A stretch of 64,000 nucleotides of DNA, from the NCBI RefSeq assembly GCF_025787225.1, contig NZ_CP090958.1:2590550-2654549 (forward strand), given 5' to 3'. The notes beneath the pieces were generated by a model. That model did no database searches and was not told the DNA's origin. It worked only from the letters and a program-made list of their open reading frames with translations. A program made the translations under genes and the position numbers. This stretch comes from Saxibacter everestensis. Lineage in GTDB: Bacteria > Actinomycetota > Actinomycetes > Actinomycetales > Brevibacteriaceae. Below, piece after piece: positions 50,405-58,663 of the stretch. How positions within the stretch are numbered: the first letter of the stretch is position 1; each line of letters starts with the position of its first letter.

Positions 50405-51235
50405 GTGATCTCGTCCCCGGTCGGGACTCCCCTGGTCCGCCTGCTGGAATCTGCCGAAGATCTTCAGGCCGCAGCCGGTCTGTACCGTGAAGTCTTTAAC
50501 TACAGCGATAGCGAAGCGGGTGTCAACCCCCGGCTGCTGAAATCCCTGCAGGAGAACGGCGGCTCGGTTGTCGGCGCAAAGGATCAGAACGGGAACGTCG
50601 TGGCATTCGCCTACGGCTTCGCGGCGATCGCCGACGGTACTGTTTTTCACTACTCGCAGGCCGCCGTTATCCGCCCCGACTATCAAGGCTTCGGCATCGG
50701 TCGGGCCCTGAAGCAGAAGCAGGCTGACGTCGCTCGGGCCACCGGCACCACCTTTATGCGCTGGGCCTTCGATCCGGCAATCGCACGGAATGCGCATTTC
50801 AACCTTGACACCCTCGGTGCGGTCGGCATCCGGTTCCGCCGGGACCTTTACGGCATCGGTGAGTCGGACCGGCTGATCGTGCAGTGGGATTTCGACTCCG
50901 CCGCCTCGGCTGCCAAGCCAGGCCTTTCCGGCACCAAGATGGGCGGTGCCGAGCGTGAGTCCATGGCGGACGAGGCTGATACCTCGCCAGCGGTCTGGGG
51001 CCGATTGACCGAGACAGCCGACCGTGCCTGGATCACCATCCCCTCCTCCATCGCGGACCTCGCCGCTTCCGACCCGGCAAGCGCTTCGACCGTGCGCTCT
51101 CGGCTGGCCGACAGCCTGGAAGCCGCACTCGGCCGCGGTTTACAGGTGGCCGGATGCCATAAGATCGGCCCCGGCACGGCGCGCTACGATCTCGTGCACC
51201 CACAGAGCCCCGCAACCACGGAGGACATCCAGTGA
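50405..51235 (+). CDS. GNAT acyltransferase (COG3375), probable D-amino-acid N-succinyltransferase
   Basis: 276 residues from GTG 50405, with GGAG 4 bp upstream; a TTG at 50363 would add 14 residues. GNAT fold with VIRPDYQGFGIGRALKQKQA as acyl-CoA loop, then FMRWAFDPAIARNAHFNLDT, LGAVGIRFRRDLYG and GESDRLIVQWDFD, the COG3375 hallmarks. Such proteins are operon partners of NSAR/OSBS racemases; in Geobacillus a GNAT enzyme succinylates D-amino acids in that pathway. Here it is first in an operon with the SIS and NSAR-like genes (GTGA overlap). Confidence 0.8.
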   Translation: MISSPVGTPLVRLLESAEDLQAAAGLYREVFNYSDSEAGVNPRLLKSLQENGGSVVGAKDQNGNVVAFAYGFAAIADGTVFHYSQAAVIRPDYQGFGIGRALKQKQADVARATGTTFMRWAFDPAIARNAHFNLDTLGAVGIRFRRDLYGIGESDRLIVQWDFDSAASAAKPGLSGTKMGGAERESMADEADTSPAVWGRLTETADRAWITIPSSIADLAASDPASASTVRSRLADSLEAALGRGLQVAGCHKIGPGTARYDLVHPQSPATTEDIQ

Positions 51236-51885
51236 CTGACAACCATGCAGCAAACCGCGCACTTGTCACCCCCGGCGACCGTTATGGCGCGCGAATCGCG
51301 CGTAACTCCTCCGCCGTCGCGTTGCAGGCACAGCTCATCGCCCAGGAAACCGCCAATCTGGCAGAGGCGTTCGAACATTTTGCCAATGATGGCGCCCCGG
51401 CCGCGGCAGCCGCGGCGACGGTCGCTGCCCGCCGTCGGTTTATCACTGGGGCCGGTAAATCGTTCGCCTACGCCTCCCTGCTTGCCACCGATCTCTCCGC
51501 CGGGCTCTCCCACGTCACCCTGGTCGATGGAGCAATAGTGCGCCCGCTCGACCTGCTCAGCGAATTGCGGCAGACAGATCTGCTGATCGCGTTCTCGTTC
51601 CGTCGATATCGCAGAGAGACCATCTCGGTGGCCACGGAATTCGCGCGGTCCGGCGGCACCGTCATCGCCATCACGGATGACGCTTCGGCACCGCTGGCAT
51701 CGATCGCCGACCAAACGATCGTCGTGCCGACCGATAGCGCCTCCTATGCCGATTCGCCGACAACCGTCGCGGCAACCATTCACCTGCTGTCCACGCTGAC
51801 CACCGCAAGCGCCAAGGGCGCCCGCCGCCGCCTGACCGAACGAGACAGAATCAGCGATGCGCTCGGCATCTACCAGGAGACATGA
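51232..51885 (+). CDS. SIS-domain protein, RpiR-like without the DNA-binding domain
   Basis: 217 residues from GTG 51232, overlapping the previous stop (GTGA). SIS phosphosugar-binding domain as in MurR/RpiR regulators: RRFITGAGKSFAYASLLATD, then TDLLIAFSFRRYRRETISVA and GGTVIAITDDASAPLASIAD. The N-terminal helix-turn-helix of RpiR proteins is missing. Ligand unknown. Its place between the acyltransferase and the racemase suggests a role in the same pathway as an enzyme or effector-binding subunit, not as a classic repressor. Confidence 0.75.
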   Translation: MTDNHAANRALVTPGDRYGARIARNSSAVALQAQLIAQETANLAEAFEHFANDGAPAAAAAATVAARRRFITGAGKSFAYASLLATDLSAGLSHVTLVDGAIVRPLDLLSELRQTDLLIAFSFRRYRRETISVATEFARSGGTVIAITDDASAPLASIADQTIVVPTDSASYADSPTTVAATIHLLSTLTTASAKGARRRLTERDRISDALGIYQET

Positions 51886-53015
51886 CCATGCGAGTCGTCG
51901 AAGCCAGTCTGCACCTCGTGCGGCTGCCGCTAGTGCACCAGTTTCAGACCAGCTCTCACCGCAAGGCCCACCTCGATCACATCCTGGTCCGGTTGGTCGA
52001 TGAGTCCGGCGTCGTTGGCTGGGGCGAGATCGCCTCACCCAGCGACCCGTTCTACTGCCCGGAGACCGTCGAAACGTGCTGGCTAATCGCCGAGAAGTAC
52101 CTGCTTCCGGCGGTGCTGGGTGCCGAATGGGAGCACCCTGCGGAAGTCCCGGCGCTGTGGCGGAAGGTCCGCGGCCACCGCTTTGCCGCTGCCGGCATCG
52201 ATGCCGCCGCCTGGACCCTGTTCGCCGAGGCACAAGAACTGCCGCTGAGCACGGTGCTCGGCGGAACCCGCACCTCGGTCACGGCTGGAGTGTCCTTGGG
52301 AATCGAGCCGACGATAGACGCCCTCCTCGGACAGGTGCAGATTCATGCCTCGGCCGGATACCAGCGGGTCAAGCTGAAGATCGCGCCGGGCTGGGATGTC
52401 GAGCCGGTCGCCGCGGTGCGGCAGGCATTCGGAGATGTCGACCTGCACGTTGACGCGAACGGAGCCTACCCGGCCACCGATGAGTCATTTGCCGTGATGC
52501 GGCAGCTCGACGCCCAGGGGCTGCGAATGATCGAACAGCCGTTTGCTCCGCGGGATTTCGTCTCCCACGGCAAGCTGCAGTCACAGATCGGCACCCCGAT
52601 CTGCCTGGACGAGTCGGTCGAAGACCTGGCCGACTTTCGCACCGCACTAGCGTTGGACGCCGGTCGCATCCTCAATATCAAGGTCTCCAGGATGGGTGGC
52701 CTCACCGCCGCTCGTGCCGCCCATGGGCTGGCCGCTGAGCATGGTGTCCCGGTGTGGTGTGGCGGTATGCACGAATTCGGCATCGGCCGCGCGGCAAATG
52801 TTGCACTCTCCTCGCTGCCGGGCTTCTCGCTCCCATCGGACGTTTCCGCTTCTGCGAAGTACTACGCACGCGATGTCATCGTCCCGGCTGTCGAGGCGGA
52901 GCAGGGTGAGGTTCTGGTTCCTGCGTCGCCGGGCCTGGGGTACGCCGTCGACGAGGACTTTGTCGCGCAGAACGAACTGCGAGTCGCTCGGCTCGGCGAA
53001 GAGACCAGCGGCTAA
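51882..53015 (+). CDS. NSAR/OSBS-family racemase, probable N-succinylamino-acid racemase
   Basis: 377 residues from ATG 51882, overlapping the SIS stop (ATGA); ATG 51888 is an alternative. Enolase superfamily, muconate-lactonising type: RVKLKIAPGWD with the catalytic Lys-x-Lys, metal ligands in HVDANGAY, IEQPF and CLDESV, and NIKVSRMGGL with the second catalytic Lys. WCGGMHEFGIGRAANVALSS is the NSAR/OSBS-group C-terminal barrel signature. A separate MenC is encoded at 59872, so this enzyme is not needed for menaquinone. With the GNAT and M20 genes it fits racemisation of N-succinyl-amino acids. Confidence 0.85.
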   Translation: MTMRVVEASLHLVRLPLVHQFQTSSHRKAHLDHILVRLVDESGVVGWGEIASPSDPFYCPETVETCWLIAEKYLLPAVLGAEWEHPAEVPALWRKVRGHRFAAAGIDAAAWTLFAEAQELPLSTVLGGTRTSVTAGVSLGIEPTIDALLGQVQIHASAGYQRVKLKIAPGWDVEPVAAVRQAFGDVDLHVDANGAYPATDESFAVMRQLDAQGLRMIEQPFAPRDFVSHGKLQSQIGTPICLDESVEDLADFRTALALDAGRILNIKVSRMGGLTAARAAHGLAAEHGVPVWCGGMHEFGIGRAANVALSSLPGFSLPSDVSASAKYYARDVIVPAVEAEQGEVLVPASPGLGYAVDEDFVAQNELRVARLGEETSG

Positions 53016-53050
53016 GAATCGTCTGGCGAGCAGCTCGGTCCGGCTACCCT

Positions 53051-53119
53051 CAGCCGGGTCAGTCGCTGGCCGCGCTCAGCCAGTCAGCCGCTGGCCGCGC
53101 TCAGCCGGTCAGTCGCTGT
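53051..53119. repeat. About 25-bp tandem repeat at the menD 3' end
   Basis: Three imperfect copies of a 25-26 bp unit (53051-53076, 53077-53101, 53102-53119) with the core CAGCCG..CAGTCGCTGG. The last copy contains the final codons and stop of menD. It fills most of the convergent gap between the NSAR gene and menD. Confidence 0.75.
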
Positions 53120-54894
53120 TCGACCGCGTCGCGGACCCGGGCGGCGAAGTCCCGATGGCTGTCCCGGTGAACCGCCACCTCAATGATCGAGCGTCCCTTT
53201 CTGGGCGCGTCCAGCACACGGTCCAGCTCTTCACGGGTCGTCGCACGAGCGTAATCCCAGCCGTACCCGGCGGCGATCTCCTCGAAGTTCCGCCCGTGAG
53301 GTGTGCCGAAGATCCGTTCGAAGACCCCCGCAAATCTTTGCTCGCCGTGCTCGAGGGTGGCGAAGATGCCGCCACCGTCATCGTTGACGACGACAACCTG
53401 CAGCTCAGGTTCCTGTTCAAGCGGCCCGATCAGCAGCGCGCCGATATCGTGCAGCAGGGTGAGGTCGCCGAGCAGCACCCGGACCGGGCTACTGGCCAAC
53501 GAGATTCCACTGGCCGTCGAGACAGTGCCGTCAATTCCGGATAGGCCACGGCCAGCCATCACTGTTGCCCGTGATTGTGACGTCATCGCCAGGTCGACAT
53601 CGCGCACCACGTTCGACGAGCCGAGGTAGACCTGCCCGGGTCTGCCGATCACGGCGTCGGCGACCGCAAAGTTGTTCAGGCTATCTCCGTCGCTCGCGGC
53701 GACCTTCCGCACGGCAGCGCTGGCCGCAGCGCCGGCCGCCAGCCAGTTCTCGCACCACTCCTCGTCGATGTCGGGGCCATGGTGCGCGGTTCTACCGGCC
53801 ACGGCGCCGGCGCCCGGGTCCGCGTCCGGGACTGCGACTGCGTCCGCCAATTGAACTGCCTGGACGATCGTCGCGTTTGGCACACCGGCGCCGAACCACT
53901 CCGGTTCCGGGCTGACAACAATGTGCTCGACGTCGCGTCGGGCCAGCAGTCTACTGACCGGGCGGCTCAGTGTTGGTCTGCCGAATGTCACGACCCGCTC
54001 GATTCCCTCGGACAGTGACGATCCGAGGATCAGCCGGTAGACCGGTATCGATGATGTGCTGCGGCATGCGCCCGAGGATGGCTCCGCCAGAAGGGGCCAC
54101 TTCGCGCGTTCAGCGAGTGCGGCAGCCGCCTTGCCGACCTCGGGGTCGACCGAGTCCCCGGCGAGCACGACGGTTCGCGGGCCAGGGGCCACCTGGTGCA
54201 CGGCAGCGGGCTCCGGGGTCCGTTCTTCCCCCGTCGGGTGGCCGGCCAGCTCGCTGGCGGCACGCGCCCAGTGTTCACCGGACGCCGAAGCCGACCCTGC
54301 GGCTGCCGGCCCTTCGGCGTCTGTTGAGTCCGGCACCAGCGGATCACGAAATGCCAGGTTGAGTTGCACCGGACCCGGACGCCGGCCGGCCTGCGATGTG
54401 GAACCCAGGCCCCGAGCGGCGGCGATGGCCGCACACAGCCCTTTGCTCCACTCGGCTAGTCGTTCCGGCGAATCCGGGGCCGGCAGGTCGGCAAGGAACC
54501 GCACTTCGCTACCGAACATCTCGTGCTGGGCGCGCATTGTCTGATTGGAGCCGGTGCCGCGCAGCTCGGCCGGGCGGTCCGCGCTCAGCACGATCATCGG
54601 CACCGAGCCGTAACTCGCTTCGAGCACCGCTGGGTGCAGGTTCGCCACGGCAGTTCCGGACGTCGTCACGACCGCAGCCGGGTAACGGCTTCCGCGGGCA
54701 AGCCCCAGCGCCGTGAAGCCCGCCACCCGCTCGTCAATCCGGACATGCAGGGTAAGTTCGCCAGCATCCGCGGCGGCGACCAGCGCATAGGCCAGCGGCG
54801 CGCTGCGCGATCCGGGCGCCAGCACAACATGGCGCACGCCGTGTGCAATCAGGCTTTGGACGACAAGCTGCGCTGATGCGGTGGAAGGGTTCAC
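53101..54894 (-). CDS. menD: SEPHCHC synthase
   Basis: Thiamine-diphosphate enzyme that joins isochorismate and 2-oxoglutarate. 597 residues from GTG 54894 (MNPSTASAQL). ThDP-family layout: GVRHVVLAPGSRSAPLAYAL and HVRIDERVAGFTALGLARGS at the N-terminus, the Glu of the pyrimidine domain, and the PP domain GLSGIDGTVSTASGISLA with the GDLTLLHDIGAL and NDDGGGIFA metal motifs. The middle domain has an Ala/Ser-rich insert near 185-230. It is a single gene here, separated from the other men genes on both sides. Confidence 0.93.
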   Translation of the reverse strand: MNPSTASAQLVVQSLIAHGVRHVVLAPGSRSAPLAYALVAAADAGELTLHVRIDERVAGFTALGLARGSRYPAAVVTTSGTAVANLHPAVLEASYGSVPMIVLSADRPAELRGTGSNQTMRAQHEMFGSEVRFLADLPAPDSPERLAEWSKGLCAAIAAARGLGSTSQAGRRPGPVQLNLAFRDPLVPDSTDAEGPAAAGSASASGEHWARAASELAGHPTGEERTPEPAAVHQVAPGPRTVVLAGDSVDPEVGKAAAALAERAKWPLLAEPSSGACRSTSSIPVYRLILGSSLSEGIERVVTFGRPTLSRPVSRLLARRDVEHIVVSPEPEWFGAGVPNATIVQAVQLADAVAVPDADPGAGAVAGRTAHHGPDIDEEWCENWLAAGAAASAAVRKVAASDGDSLNNFAVADAVIGRPGQVYLGSSNVVRDVDLAMTSQSRATVMAGRGLSGIDGTVSTASGISLASSPVRVLLGDLTLLHDIGALLIGPLEQEPELQVVVVNDDGGGIFATLEHGEQRFAGVFERIFGTPHGRNFEEIAAGYGWDYARATTREELDRVLDAPRKGRSIIEVAVHRDSHRDFAARVRDAVEQRLTG

Positions 54895-54960
54895 CCCTGC
54901 ATCTTCCCTCAAGTCCCAGACTGCCCGCCGCATGGGGCTCGCACCGGCGTCAGTGGAACG

Positions 54961-55347
54961 TCATGACCCCGCAATCTCGGAGTCGCTGCGCAAAATGCAG
55001 AACTCGTTGCCCTCTGGGTCGGCAATCACCATCCAACCGCCCTCAGTTGTCCGTCGGTCCTCCACTTCGACCCCACCGAGTGCCAGAACCCGCTCGATCT
55101 CCTCCGATTGTGTCCGGTCTATGGGCCTGAGATCCAGATGCAGCCGGTTCTTCGCCTGCTTACCCTCTGGAACTTCAATGAAAAGCAGGGGCATGGCGCT
55201 ATCCGAACCGAAGATCATGCATTCTTCATCGCCGGGTTCGTCAGGGTTCTCGGGATCCTGGGCATAGCCAAGGACAGCCGCCCAGAAGAGTGAGAGCTGA
55301 TAAGCGTTGGCACAATCGACAGTGGTGTGCGAGATTCTCGACGTCAT
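54961..55347 (-). CDS. VOC-family protein
   Basis: 128 residues from ATG 55347. Glyoxalase/bleomycin-resistance fold: TTVDCANAYQLSLFWAAVLG, then the RLHLDLRP strand and WMVIADPEGNEFCIL, the typical second-half ending. TATGCT (55360-55355) lies 7 bp before the ATG, so the message may be leaderless. Substrate unknown. Confidence 0.85.
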   Translation of the reverse strand: MTSRISHTTVDCANAYQLSLFWAAVLGYAQDPENPDEPGDEECMIFGSDSAMPLLFIEVPEGKQAKNRLHLDLRPIDRTQSEEIERVLALGGVEVEDRRTTEGGWMVIADPEGNEFCILRSDSEIAGS

Positions 55348-55530
55348 GTCCACCAGCATACGGTTGGACGCTCGTCAGGCACTGGGATTCAGCCGACCCG
55401 GCATGAACTGACGCCCGTCCCAGGCTTCGCCGATCGAACGCCCAGCCGATCGGGTGGCACCATTCAGCCGCATTACGCGCCCGCAAATCCGCGGGTTCCC
55501 ACTGTCGGTCCTTCCTGACACAATGATCGC

Positions 55531-56178
55531 GTGGAAAACCTCACCAATCAGCAGATCATTGACGCTCGCCTGGACGATTGGCGCAAGCTCGCCCAGGCCC
55601 TGCATGCCCGGTTCTTGACCGACGATTTCGTCACCGGCCTTCGCTTCGTCACGGTCGTAGCCGAGGCCGCCGAAGCTGCCGGCCACCATCCTGATGTGAC
55701 GCTGACCTACCCGTTGGTGGATCTGAAGCTGATCAGTCACGATGTCGGCTCGATCACCCAGCGAGACGTCGATCTCGCACGGCAGATCAGCGAAATCGCC
55801 CGCGAGCAGGGAATCTCTGCCGAACCGACCGCGGTGACCCAGTTCGAGTTAGCACTGGACACCGCAGATCTCGCCGACGTCGGGCCGTTCTGGGCCGCAG
55901 TGCTCACCGGGAGCGTCGACGCTCTGACCGCAGATGAGGTTCGCGACGCCACTGGAAGGGTCCCCTCTCTCTGGTTCCAGGGCACCGAAGCACACGAGAT
56001 CCCGCGCCAGCGTTTCCATGTCGATCTGTGGGTGCCGCACGACGTAGCCGATGAGCGAATTGCGGCCGCGGTTGCCGCCGGCGGCCGGGTGGTCGACGAC
56101 GAACAGGCACCGTCCTTCGTCGTCCTCGCCGACCCCGAGGGAAACAAAGTTTGTGTTTGCACGATTCTGGATCGTTAA
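55531..56178 (+). CDS. Pterin carbinolamine dehydratase fused to a VOC domain
   Basis: 215 residues from GTG 55531. The N-terminal 95 residues are a PCD/DCoH domain with the catalytic motif AGHHPDVTLTYPLVDLKLIS followed by HDVGSITQRDVDLARQI. The C-terminal 115 residues form a VOC domain (LALDTADLADVGPFWAAVLT, FHVDLWVPHDVADERIAAAV, FVVLADPEGNKVCVC). The neighbouring minus-strand gene is a separate VOC protein with a similar ending (DPEGN-x-x-C). No aromatic amino-acid hydroxylase is nearby, so the pterin role is unclear. Confidence 0.88.
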   Translation: MENLTNQQIIDARLDDWRKLAQALHARFLTDDFVTGLRFVTVVAEAAEAAGHHPDVTLTYPLVDLKLISHDVGSITQRDVDLARQISEIAREQGISAEPTAVTQFELALDTADLADVGPFWAAVLTGSVDALTADEVRDATGRVPSLWFQGTEAHEIPRQRFHVDLWVPHDVADERIAAAVAAGGRVVDDEQAPSFVVLADPEGNKVCVCTILDR

Positions 56179-56193
56179 GGCCGCGAGGCGGGC

Positions 56194-57129
56194 TCAAGCG
56201 TCGTGATTTCGCACCATCGCCTCTCGGATCGGCCTCATTTGATCCAGAGTGTCCGCTCGCACCACGAAAGCGGTTATGCCACGGTCTTTGGCCTGCCGCC
56301 GAAGATTGGTCACGATTTCTTCCGGGGTCCCGATTAACGCGTATGGCGAATCGAGGACTTGTTGTGGGGTCAGAGTTTCGGCCCCGAACTCCGAAATCAG
56401 CTGTGCGGCGACGGCTTCTGCGTCATCGGTTAACCGGACTGTCTGAACCAGCGCTTCGCGGATCGGCTGTCGACCTGCCGGCGTGGCATCGGTAATCAGC
56501 TCGACCCGCTCATCGATCTGGGCCGGTGTCCACTGCACCTGATGGGAATGGCCGTCTGCAAGGGTTCTACCCAAACCTGTCATGCCGATGATGTCGGCAT
56601 GACGAGCCGCGTAGCGAAGCAAGCGCCTGCCATTTCCGCCGATCAGAAGCGGCACGCGCGGTTGGCCATCCGCGATCTCGAGCCTGCCCTGGACTGTGAT
56701 GTGCTCACCGGCAAAGTCCACCGCCGCCCCGCTCAGCAGCTCCCGGACGACATCGGCAACCTCAAACAGCCGCGAGATGCGTGCATCCGCTGACGGGTAG
56801 TCGCGACCGATGTGCGCCCATTCGGCTGGCGTATGGCCGGCGCCGAGTCCCAGCACCGCGCGTCCGCCGGACAGCAGCTGCAGACTCGCCACGTCCGCGG
56901 CGATATCGAACGGTTCGTGGACGCCGGTATTCATTACCAGCGCGCCGACCGCCAGATCGGAAGTGACCGCGGCAGCAGAGGCCAGTGCGGGCACGGGCGA
57001 TACCGAAAGGCCGGGGTGGTCCGCGCCGTACAACCGCACATAACCGTCCTGTTCGGCCCGACGGGCAAGGCTGAGCCAGTCGGCCCTGGAAGTCGATTGT
57101 GCCTGAACGGAGAAATCAATTAAACCCAT
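56194..57129 (-). CDS. LLM-class flavin/F420-dependent oxidoreductase
   Basis: 311 residues from ATG 57129. Luciferase-like TIM barrel: DFSVQAQSTSRADWLSLARR at the start, RLYGADHP, GLGAGHTPAEWAHIGRDYPS, and VPLLIGGNGRRLLRYAARHA. Resembles the F420-dependent oxidoreductase subgroup common in actinobacteria. Substrate unknown. The gene 99 bp upstream is an NmrA-like reductase in the same direction. Confidence 0.85.
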   Translation of the reverse strand: MGLIDFSVQAQSTSRADWLSLARRAEQDGYVRLYGADHPGLSVSPVPALASAAAVTSDLAVGALVMNTGVHEPFDIAADVASLQLLSGGRAVLGLGAGHTPAEWAHIGRDYPSADARISRLFEVADVVRELLSGAAVDFAGEHITVQGRLEIADGQPRVPLLIGGNGRRLLRYAARHADIIGMTGLGRTLADGHSHQVQWTPAQIDERVELITDATPAGRQPIREALVQTVRLTDDAEAVAAQLISEFGAETLTPQQVLDSPYALIGTPEEIVTNLRRQAKDRGITAFVVRADTLDQMRPIREAMVRNHDA

Positions 57130-57228
57130 GTCGCCAAGTCTGTCGGCAAAGCGTTCGACTCAGAAGTTCAAACCGCCGCGCATTGTCTGCCCTGCGCAGA
57201 CTCGGCCGATAGTCCACGCGGATCGTGG

Positions 57229-58104
57229 CTAGCCGGAGATGACCGGGCGCAGGGTTTCGTACGCCCAGGAGCCGAGGGTGGTGGGCGTTGTCGAAGTGAT
57301 GTCGCGCGGGCTCTCCGGCACGTAACCGCCGCGAAGACCTCGAGACATCCCCACGATCGCCTCGACCTGGGCTTCACTGAGTCCGAAACCCCGAAGCGGT
57401 TCGGCGGCTTGCTCGTCGGTGATCTGGTCGGCCACGACATTGCGGCCAATGGCATTACCCACAATCTCGGCCACCTCAGCGAACGACAGATCCACTGGTC
57501 CGTAAACCCCCTGGGACACCCGGCCATGCCAGCCCTCGGAAAGGAGCCGGGCAGCAGCGACCGCCGCGATATCGCGTGGGGCCACCCACGGAATGCGCTG
57601 CTCGATTGGCAGCGTTGTGGTTAGGACGCCGTTGCGCAGACCGTCGATGTCCATCAGCAGATTTGTGAAGAAGTAACCACATCGAAGATGCGTCACCGAT
57701 GCAGGGGTGTCATCGAGAAGTTCCTCGGTGCGGGCAAGCCCATCGATCTCACCGAACCCGTGTCGCGCCTCCGCCCCGCCGCTGCTTTGGAAGACGACGC
57801 GGCCGATGCCGTTCTCCCGCACTGCGCGAGCCGCGCTTTCCCCCATCCGGGCGTGGCCGGCGATGGGGTCATCGTCATCGGTCGGCGGGTCGACCCAGAA
57901 CAATGCGTCCGCGCCTGCCGTTGCCCGGATCACACCATCGACGTCGCCCTGATCGACTTCTACAACATCACAGCTCTTCCGGACGTGATCGGAAAGTTTC
58001 GCGCTGTCGCGGACGAGCACGGTCGGAAGAGCGCCGGCCTGAACGAGCAACGGCACGACGTGTGAACCCACGTTTCCTGTCGGCGTGGTGACAACGATCT
58101 TCAT
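57229..58104 (-). CDS. NmrA-like NAD(P)-binding protein
   Basis: 291 residues from ATG 58104 with GGAGGTACC upstream. Atypical short-chain fold: IVVTTPTGNVGSHVVPLLVQ at the N-terminus, ADALFWVDPPTDDD, IGRVVFQSSGGAEAR, and RCGYFFTNLLMDIDGLRNG. Family members are NAD(P)H:quinone oxidoreductase-like or redox-sensing proteins. Probably the first gene of an operon with the LLM oxidoreductase, and likely controlled at the dyad upstream. Confidence 0.85.
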   Translation of the reverse strand: MKIVVTTPTGNVGSHVVPLLVQAGALPTVLVRDSAKLSDHVRKSCDVVEVDQGDVDGVIRATAGADALFWVDPPTDDDDPIAGHARMGESAARAVRENGIGRVVFQSSGGAEARHGFGEIDGLARTEELLDDTPASVTHLRCGYFFTNLLMDIDGLRNGVLTTTLPIEQRIPWVAPRDIAAVAAARLLSEGWHGRVSQGVYGPVDLSFAEVAEIVGNAIGRNVVADQITDEQAAEPLRGFGLSEAQVEAIVGMSRGLRGGYVPESPRDITSTTPTTLGSWAYETLRPVISG

Positions 58105-58128
58105 TGCGGTACCTCCATTGGCTTGAAT

Positions 58129-58140
58129 GAGAACGGTCTC
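58129..58140. promoter_or_regulatory. Dyad upstream of the NmrA-like gene
   Basis: GAGAACGGTCTC is a GAGA-N4-TCTC dyad set inside CTTGA...TCAAG (about 58122-58143), 25 bp before the NmrA-like start codon. It has the size of a TetR or HxlR-type operator, but no regulator gene is adjacent. Nothing else is visible in 58141-58291. Confidence 0.4.
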
Positions 58141-58291
58141 AAGCTAACCGTCAGCACCGACAACGCTGCTGGACGAACCGATGAGCCCGGGCGAACGGTG
58201 TTCGGCGGTGGTCGCGAGCGGAGCAGTTCGACATGGGGTGAATGCAACGGCCGTCGTGCAGGGCAGTCGATTATCGGGCCGCCCGTCCGTG

Positions 58292-58546
58292 CTATCCAGT
58301 AAAACTGATCGGCGGACCTGGTGTGCTGTATCCAGGAGAATCGAGGATTCTCATCAGGTCGTCTCGAACTTGGGTAAGCGATGTCGACTGCGACAACGCA
58401 GCAGCCGCAACCGAATCCGGGTCGCTCGTAATGGCCAGCATCATGTGCTCGACTCCGACGTAACCGTGACCACGACGGATGGCCTCCTCTTCCGCTGCCG
58501 CCAGCATCCGCCTGTATCGAGGGGTGGGCTCCATTTTCTCGTTCAT
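58292..58546 (-). CDS. Stand-alone Clp N-terminal domain protein
   Basis: 84 residues from ATG 58546. A single Clp-N repeat: PRYRRMLAAAEEEAIRRGHG, then YVGVEHMMLAITSDPDSVAA and LMRILDSPGY. ClpA/ClpC N-domains have two such repeats and an AAA+ body; none of that is here. It may bind clients or adaptors for Clp proteases. Divergent from the RES/Xre operon, 117 bp away. Confidence 0.75.
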   Translation of the reverse strand: MNEKMEPTPRYRRMLAAAEEEAIRRGHGYVGVEHMMLAITSDPDSVAAAALSQSTSLTQVRDDLMRILDSPGYSTPGPPISFTG

Positions 58547-58663
58547 GCACCCAAGTTAGCCCGGCCCTTCGCCGATCGCTCTGCCGCTCAGGCGCATGTC
58601 GGCGCACTCGCGTAGTGTAAAATGCGGATAGGGAAAGCGAGCAAGCTGAGAGAGGGGGCCACA

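Noticed and set aside
51882-53015. NSAR-like gene as the menC of this organism
   Set aside because: A bona fide actinobacterial MenC is encoded at 59872 next to menB and menE, and this gene sits with acyltransferase and hydrolase genes.
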